Shown here one piece after another: positions 6,719-10,177 of a DNA stretch of 10,177 nt. The DNA is from an uncultured Mollicutes bacterium. GTDB lineage: Bacteria > Bacillota_I > Bacilli_A > RFN20 > CAG-288. How positions within the stretch are numbered: position 1 is the first letter of the stretch; each line of letters begins with the position of its first letter. Below the pieces are notes generated by a model. It saw nothing but the letters and a program-made list of their open reading frames with translations, did not search any database and was not told the origin of the DNA. The DNA is taken from positions 1-10,177 of the forward strand of contig URQF01000042.1 in the NCBI GenBank assembly GCA_900549915.1, read 5' to 3'. The position numbers and the translations under genes were made by a program.

Positions 6719-7747
6719 TTATTTTCCTTCGTTTTCTAATTTTCTGTTCGGCTCTGTCGTGAATGTCCTATCGGTTGTCAGTCCCCTCTCGATCCTGTGA
6801 TGGGCGACTTTGGCAATCCTAGCAGCATTATCGGTCGTGCACCATAAGGGTGGAACGACGACTTCGATACCCGTGTCTTGGAAACGGGAAGCGACTTCGC
6901 TGCGTAAGTAGGAGTTCGCACTGACACCTCCACCGACAACGACTTCTTTGACTTTGTAGTCAAGAGCTGCTTTTAAGACTTTGTCGAGAAGCTGATTGAT
7001 GAAACCGACTTCGGTGGAACGGGCATAGCGTTTGATAACCTCTTCGGGAAGGGTGCCATCTGGGTTTCTCGGCTCTTTTTCAATCCTTCGGACTAAGTGG
7101 GATTTTAATCCAGAGTAGGAGAGATTGTATCCTTCGACCTTCGGCTTAGGAAGCTTGAAGGTTTCGATAGAGGGATCACGGCTGACTTTGTCGATGTAGA
7201 CTCCGCCAGGATAAGGAAGACCGAGTTCTCGGGCGACCTTATCGAAGGCCTCTCCGATAGCATCATCTTCGGTTTCTCCGATGATTTCGAAATTCAATGG
7301 GCTCTTGATTAGGACAATCTGGCTATTACCGCCAGAGGCAATCAAGGCAAGCAGCGGATAATGGAAATCGGCTGCGTATTCATTGGCATAGATATGTCCG
7401 GCAAGATGGTGGACAGAGAGAATCGGAACATTGAGATAGGTAGCAATGGTCTTTGCAGCCCTAGCACCGATTTGCAGCGCTCCAGGAAGTCCAGGACCTC
7501 CGGTGACAGCAATATGGGTAATGGAATGGATGTCGAATCCTTTCAGGGATAAAGCATAGGATAAGATACCGGTGATGTTCTTCAGATGAAGACGGCTGGC
7601 AAGTTCTGGATAGACGCCACCGAATTTCTGGTGGTCTTTGATCTGTGTGTTGACGGTATTGCAGAGAAGTTCGTTTCCGTTCTTCAGTATGGCAATGGCG
7701 GTTTCGTCACAGCTTGATTCAATCGCTAAAATACATTCTTCTTTCAT
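6719..7747 (-). CDS. tsaD: tRNA N6-adenosine threonylcarbamoyltransferase TsaD
   Basis: Transfers the threonylcarbamoyl group from threonylcarbamoyl-AMP to A37 of tRNAs that read ANN codons, working with TsaB and TsaE. The 342-residue length is typical. It belongs to the ASKHA/Kae1 family. Visible motifs: ESSCDETA (10-17); the metal-binding HHLAGH (113-118, with H114 and H118 as the HxxxH pair); IASGGNSQ (136-143); GEAFDKVARELGLPYPGG (165-182), the nucleotide-site region; GGGVSAN (272-278); and CTTDNAA (303-309) with D306 as the expected third metal ligand. All expected catalytic residues are present. It starts 2 nt after the tsaB stop, with AGGAAG in the end of tsaB as ribosome binding site. 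The order tsaE-tsaB-tsaD is the common bacterial arrangement, here without a rimI gene between tsaB and tsaD. Confidence 0.97.
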   Translation of the reverse strand: MKEECILAIESSCDETAIAILKNGNELLCNTVNTQIKDHQKFGGVYPELASRLHLKNITGILSYALSLKGFDIHSITHIAVTGGPGLPGALQIGARAAKTIATYLNVPILSVHHLAGHIYANEYAADFHYPLLALIASGGNSQIVLIKSPLNFEIIGETEDDAIGEAFDKVARELGLPYPGGVYIDKVSRDPSIETFKLPKPKVEGYNLSYSGLKSHLVRRIEKEPRNPDGTLPEEVIKRYARSTEVGFINQLLDKVLKAALDYKVKEVVVGGGVSANSYLRSEVASRFQDTGIEVVVPPLWCTTDNAARIAKVAHHRIERGLTTDRTFTTEPNRKLENEGK

Positions 7748-7749
7748 TT

Positions 7750-8352
7750 CTAGATCTTCCTTGCGTATTCCGGAAGGTATTCCTCTTCCTTGTCGGAGAA
7801 GTCGATAAAGAGATCTTTATGCTTCCTCCTTAAGGAAAGAACGTTAACGGAAACGATGTTTTTACCCTTCAAGGCTTCTTTGCTGACACTATCGCTGTCT
7901 TCGACAGCAATCGTGCCTTTGAACGGATAGGAGGCAATATCCTCTTTCCTGATACGGATGTGGCTTTCCTTCCTGTCTTTATCGAAATAGAAAAGGTTTC
8001 CGTTCCGATCGGAAAGAACCGCGCTATCGGCTTCCGCAGAAAGAAGTTTCCTTGTTTCAATACCGTAGATCCGGATGGTCGGATCCATGGCATATACCGT
8101 ACGTGGAATCGTCAGTCCTAAACGGATACCAGTATTACTGCCAGGTCCTAACAGGCAGTAATATTCCTTGATTTCCGGCCTTGTGAAGTTCCTTTCTTCA
8201 CCAAGCTTTTGAATTCCGACATGGGTCAGTTCGAGGACCTTTTTCGGATTTCCTAAGTCAATTGTCTTTTCTTTATCATCTACCCTTGCACCTAAAGCAA
8301 AGGTCTTGGTTGCTGTATCAATAAACAGCCGAATCAATCTAGAATCGCTCAT
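7750..8352 (-). CDS. tsaB: tRNA threonylcarbamoyladenosine biosynthesis protein TsaB
   Basis: Non-catalytic ASKHA-fold partner that dimerises with TsaD and activates it for t6A37 synthesis. The best signature is LLGPGSNTGIRLGL (67-80), matching the GPGSFTGLRIG block of the family, with a phenylalanine-to-asparagine change. The N-terminus LFIDTATKTFALG (9-21) fits the usual first strand-loop of TsaB. The 200-residue protein is slightly shorter than many homologues and its C-terminal half is divergent, so assignment leans on the motif and gene order. The start ATG lies inside the end of tsaE, a 14-nt overlap in another frame that points to translational coupling; the upstream Shine-Dalgarno is weak. 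A YeaZ-type protease role is an older, now unlikely, reading. Confidence 0.92.
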   Translation of the reverse strand: MSDSRLIRLFIDTATKTFALGARVDDKEKTIDLGNPKKVLELTHVGIQKLGEERNFTRPEIKEYYCLLGPGSNTGIRLGLTIPRTVYAMDPTIRIYGIETRKLLSAEADSAVLSDRNGNLFYFDKDRKESHIRIRKEDIASYPFKGTIAVEDSDSVSKEALKGKNIVSVNVLSLRRKHKDLFIDFSDKEEEYLPEYARKI

Positions 8353-8782
8353 CTTTTATTGTAATCTTTCTTTTTTCTTCGTCGATGTAAGTCCTTGTCA
8401 CCTCAATCCGTGGATGGTATTCAAGGAGCCATTTGCTGGCATACCTTGGCCATTCGACGTAAGTGATGACATCTTTCTCGCCGACGATTTCGTCTAAGGA
8501 CAAATCCTTCCTCTCTTCTTTGCAGTTCTCAAGACGATAGCAATCGACATGGTAGAGCTGTTTGTCTGTTCCATCATAGACTTTGATGAGATCAAAGGTC
8601 GGAGAGTTGATGATGCCTTTGACACCGATAGCTTTTCCGAGTCCTTTGCAGAACGCAGTCTTTCCTGCGCCTAAAGGACCATAGGCGAAGATGACTTCTC
8701 CGCCTTGGAAGGTCTTAGCAAGATCTTCTGCTATCTTTTCCGTCTCTTCCTTAGAGCCGGAGAGATATTCTGTGACTTTCAT
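8339..8782 (-). CDS. tsaE: tRNA threonylcarbamoyladenosine biosynthesis ATPase TsaE
   Basis: P-loop ATPase needed for turnover of the TsaB-TsaD complex in t6A37 synthesis. At 147 residues it has the usual length. Walker A is GPLGAGKT (35-42). SPTF (60-63) and HVDCYRL (78-84) are the TsaE-specific switch and Walker B-like blocks, and VEWP (109-112) is the conserved strand end. The ATG at 8782 is the natural start because MKVTEYLSGSKEET begins at the usual place. The nearest good Shine-Dalgarno, AAGGAG, sits about 21 nt upstream, overlapping the end of the preceding gene, with no in-frame ATG, GTG or TTG nearer to it. Initiation may depend on coupling to the upstream gene. The 3' end overlaps tsaB. 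Confidence 0.96.
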   Translation of the reverse strand: MKVTEYLSGSKEETEKIAEDLAKTFQGGEVIFAYGPLGAGKTAFCKGLGKAIGVKGIINSPTFDLIKVYDGTDKQLYHVDCYRLENCKEERKDLSLDEIVGEKDVITYVEWPRYASKWLLEYHPRIEVTRTYIDEEKRKITIKDERF

Positions 8783-8799
8783 AGTGGATATTTTGATGA

Positions 8800-10177
8800 T
8801 TACTCCTTAGTAGACTGGACGGAATCGAAGAACTTGAAGGCGATATCGATGGCGTTCTGATAGGAATCAAAGCAGCCTAAGGTTTCAATTCTCTTCTGCG
8901 GGCACTGCCTGGCTTCATCCGAAAGGTTGAAACCGGCTTTCCTGCCGTAGGAATTCAGAGAGAGGAAGGCAGATTGGACAGTGATACCAATCGGCCTTGT
9001 ATTGAGCAGCTCGACATTTTCCTTCGTGAAGAATTTGCTGGATTTCAGAGGGTTAGCAACATAAACGATGATATTCTTCTTTAATCCAGGGACTTTCCTA
9101 GCTTCGAAACCAGTCAGATAGCTCGGAAGGACTGTGAACTTCCGGTCACCCCTGAAGGAGATGATCCTGCTTTCTTCCGAAGCAACCGTGGCTCCATAAG
9201 CGAAGAAACGTCCAAAGAAACCGGTTGTCGTATATTTCTGTTCGTTTTTCTTTGCTTTCTTCTCGTCTTTCTCACGGGCCTTGACGTTGCCGCTGCCGCT
9301 AAGCTGATTCGCAATCTCGGTATCGATCCTTGTAACACTGGAAGAGATTTCCTGTGTTCCAAAGACAGTAGTCGTTCCGGAATTTGCGGTATCTTCGATG
9401 TAAGGAGTTCCGTCCCTATTGAGATAATCGAGCGGAACTTTGTTGCAGTCTTCAATCGCAGCCTGAGGAATAACGACAGCGACTTCCGAACAAGTGAAGG
9501 AATACTGGTTGCGTTTTGCCCTTACGACAGCACGGGACTGAATCGAGGTGATGGTACGGAAATAATGGGCTTCGATGACTTCCTTGTCTTCAATTTTGGC
9601 TTCCGGAGCAATCTTGGCATCATCGAGATGAAGATTAGAAAGCGTGTATCCGTTGACGGTATTCACGAAATCCACCCTATAGTTGCTGGTGATTCTTGTG
9701 TTTTTCTTGTTGAAATAGAACGAGAGAACAAAGCAGACAATCAGGACTGCGACCATAAGGCCGAAGGTAATCCACCTGGCCCAAGGCTTAGCACCCTTCC
9801 ACCTGGTGAAGACGATGAACAAGCCAAAGCAGATAAGAATCAAAATCAAGGAAACGACATGGAAGATTTTTCCAGGGTTCCTTTTCTTGACATAACCTGC
9901 ACGGAGGTTTTCAATTTCCTCATCGATGGAAATGGTTCCGTCGTTGATGTAGTGAATCGGCTTGAAATAGGCAGAACTCGGATTATTTCCGCTTCCGTTG
10001 TATTCGCCGTCGATACTGTCAGCCGGCTGTTCCCGCAGGCTTTCTTCGAGGGCTTTCTGCTTTTCCTCTTCGCCGTCAATGGCTTCCGGCTGCTCTAAAG
10101 GGGCTTCCGTTTTCGGAAAATCCTGTTGGACAGGGGCTTTTTCTTCTTCCGGATTTTCTATTTTTTTTTTTTTTTTT
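8800..10177 (-). CDS. Two-pass membrane protein of unknown function (N-terminus cut by window edge)
   Basis: Not recognised as a known family. A TTG start at 9849 would give 349 residues, but the frame stays open for 109 more codons to the right edge and reads as plausible protein. A start at 9849 would also cut the first membrane segment in half, so the true start lies beyond the window and at least 458 residues are encoded. Counting from the edge: a lysine run from poly-A, an acidic low-complexity tail rich in E, P and Q (about 6-70), a first membrane segment (about 104-123), a short WKGAKPWARW loop, a second membrane segment (136-155), then about 300 residues. Both ends are predicted to face the cytoplasm if two helices are right. 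A lysine-rich stretch (KEDEKKAKKNEQK type) sits mid-domain. It ends 17 nt before tsaE and is likely the same operon. Confidence 0.8.
   Translation of the reverse strand, partial: KKKKKIENPEEEKAPVQQDFPKTEAPLEQPEAIDGEEEKQKALEESLREQPADSIDGEYNGSGNNPSSAYFKPIHYINDGTISIDEEIENLRAGYVKKRNPGKIFHVVSLILILICFGLFIVFTRWKGAKPWARWITFGLMVAVLIVCFVLSFYFNKKNTRITSNYRVDFVNTVNGYTLSNLHLDDAKIAPEAKIEDKEVIEAHYFRTITSIQSRAVVRAKRNQYSFTCSEVAVVIPQAAIEDCNKVPLDYLNRDGTPYIEDTANSGTTTVFGTQEISSSVTRIDTEIANQLSGSGNVKAREKDEKKAKKNEQKYTTTGFFGRFFAYGATVASEESRIISFRGDRKFTVLPSYLTGFEARKVPGLKKNIIVYVANPLKSSKFFTKENVELLNTRPIGITVQSAFLSLNSYGRKAGFNLSDEARQCPQKRIETLGCFDSYQNAIDIAFKFFDSVQSTKE
10161..10177. repeat. Run of 17 T at the right edge
   Basis: A homopolymer of 17 T ends the window. 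On the minus strand it would encode a lysine run in the partial membrane protein. A run this long at the very end is a common reason for an assembly to stop, so its length and the reading frame across it are uncertain. Confidence 0.85.

Noticed and set aside
9565..10098. Plus-strand open frame of 177 codons.
   Set aside because: It lies opposite the membrane protein gene, which has membrane helices and continuous coding sense on the minus strand; the plus frame has no recognisable domain or ribosome binding site.

Overview
The window looks like a contig-end fragment from a low-to-mid GC Bacillota, probably an uncultured relative of Erysipelotrichia or other Bacilli. This rests on the gene content (asnS beside a tsaE-tsaB-tsaD cluster), AGGAG-type ribosome binding sites, sigma-A-like promoters and a Cas9 resembling the type II-A family. 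The standard genetic code is used, with tryptophan as TGG. The organism assignment is inference. All real genes lie on the minus strand, so the window reads from right to left.

Right part (10177 to 4140): six tightly packed genes that look like one operon. They are a two-pass membrane protein of unknown function (5' end cut by the window edge, which is a run of 17 T), tsaE, tsaB, tsaD, asnS, and a second membrane-anchored protein of unknown function. TsaE, TsaB and TsaD make the t6A37 modification on tRNAs that read ANN codons. AsnRS charges tRNA-Asn, one of those tRNAs. The core of the operon is therefore about tRNA quality. The tsaC/ywlC gene and a rimI gene are not here.

Middle (4139 to 3869, 271 bases without a protein gene): a compact RNA control region. 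It holds a strong sigma-A-type promoter overlapping a perfect 20-bp palindrome. A predicted tracrRNA of about 90 nt follows, ending in a rho-independent terminator. Next comes a second promoter with a near-copy of half of that palindrome, then the cas9 ribosome binding site.

Left part (3868 to 1): a large open frame running off the left edge, encoding at least 1289 residues of a Cas9 with all RuvC and HNH catalytic residues in place. It is clearly more AT-rich than the operon. The CRISPR array, cas1, cas2 and any csn2 would lie beyond position 1.

The most interesting part is the intergenic control region. The tracrRNA and cas9 promoters share a sequence element that suggests joint regulation. 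The tracrRNA also has alternative pairings that could matter for its maturation or for autoregulation.
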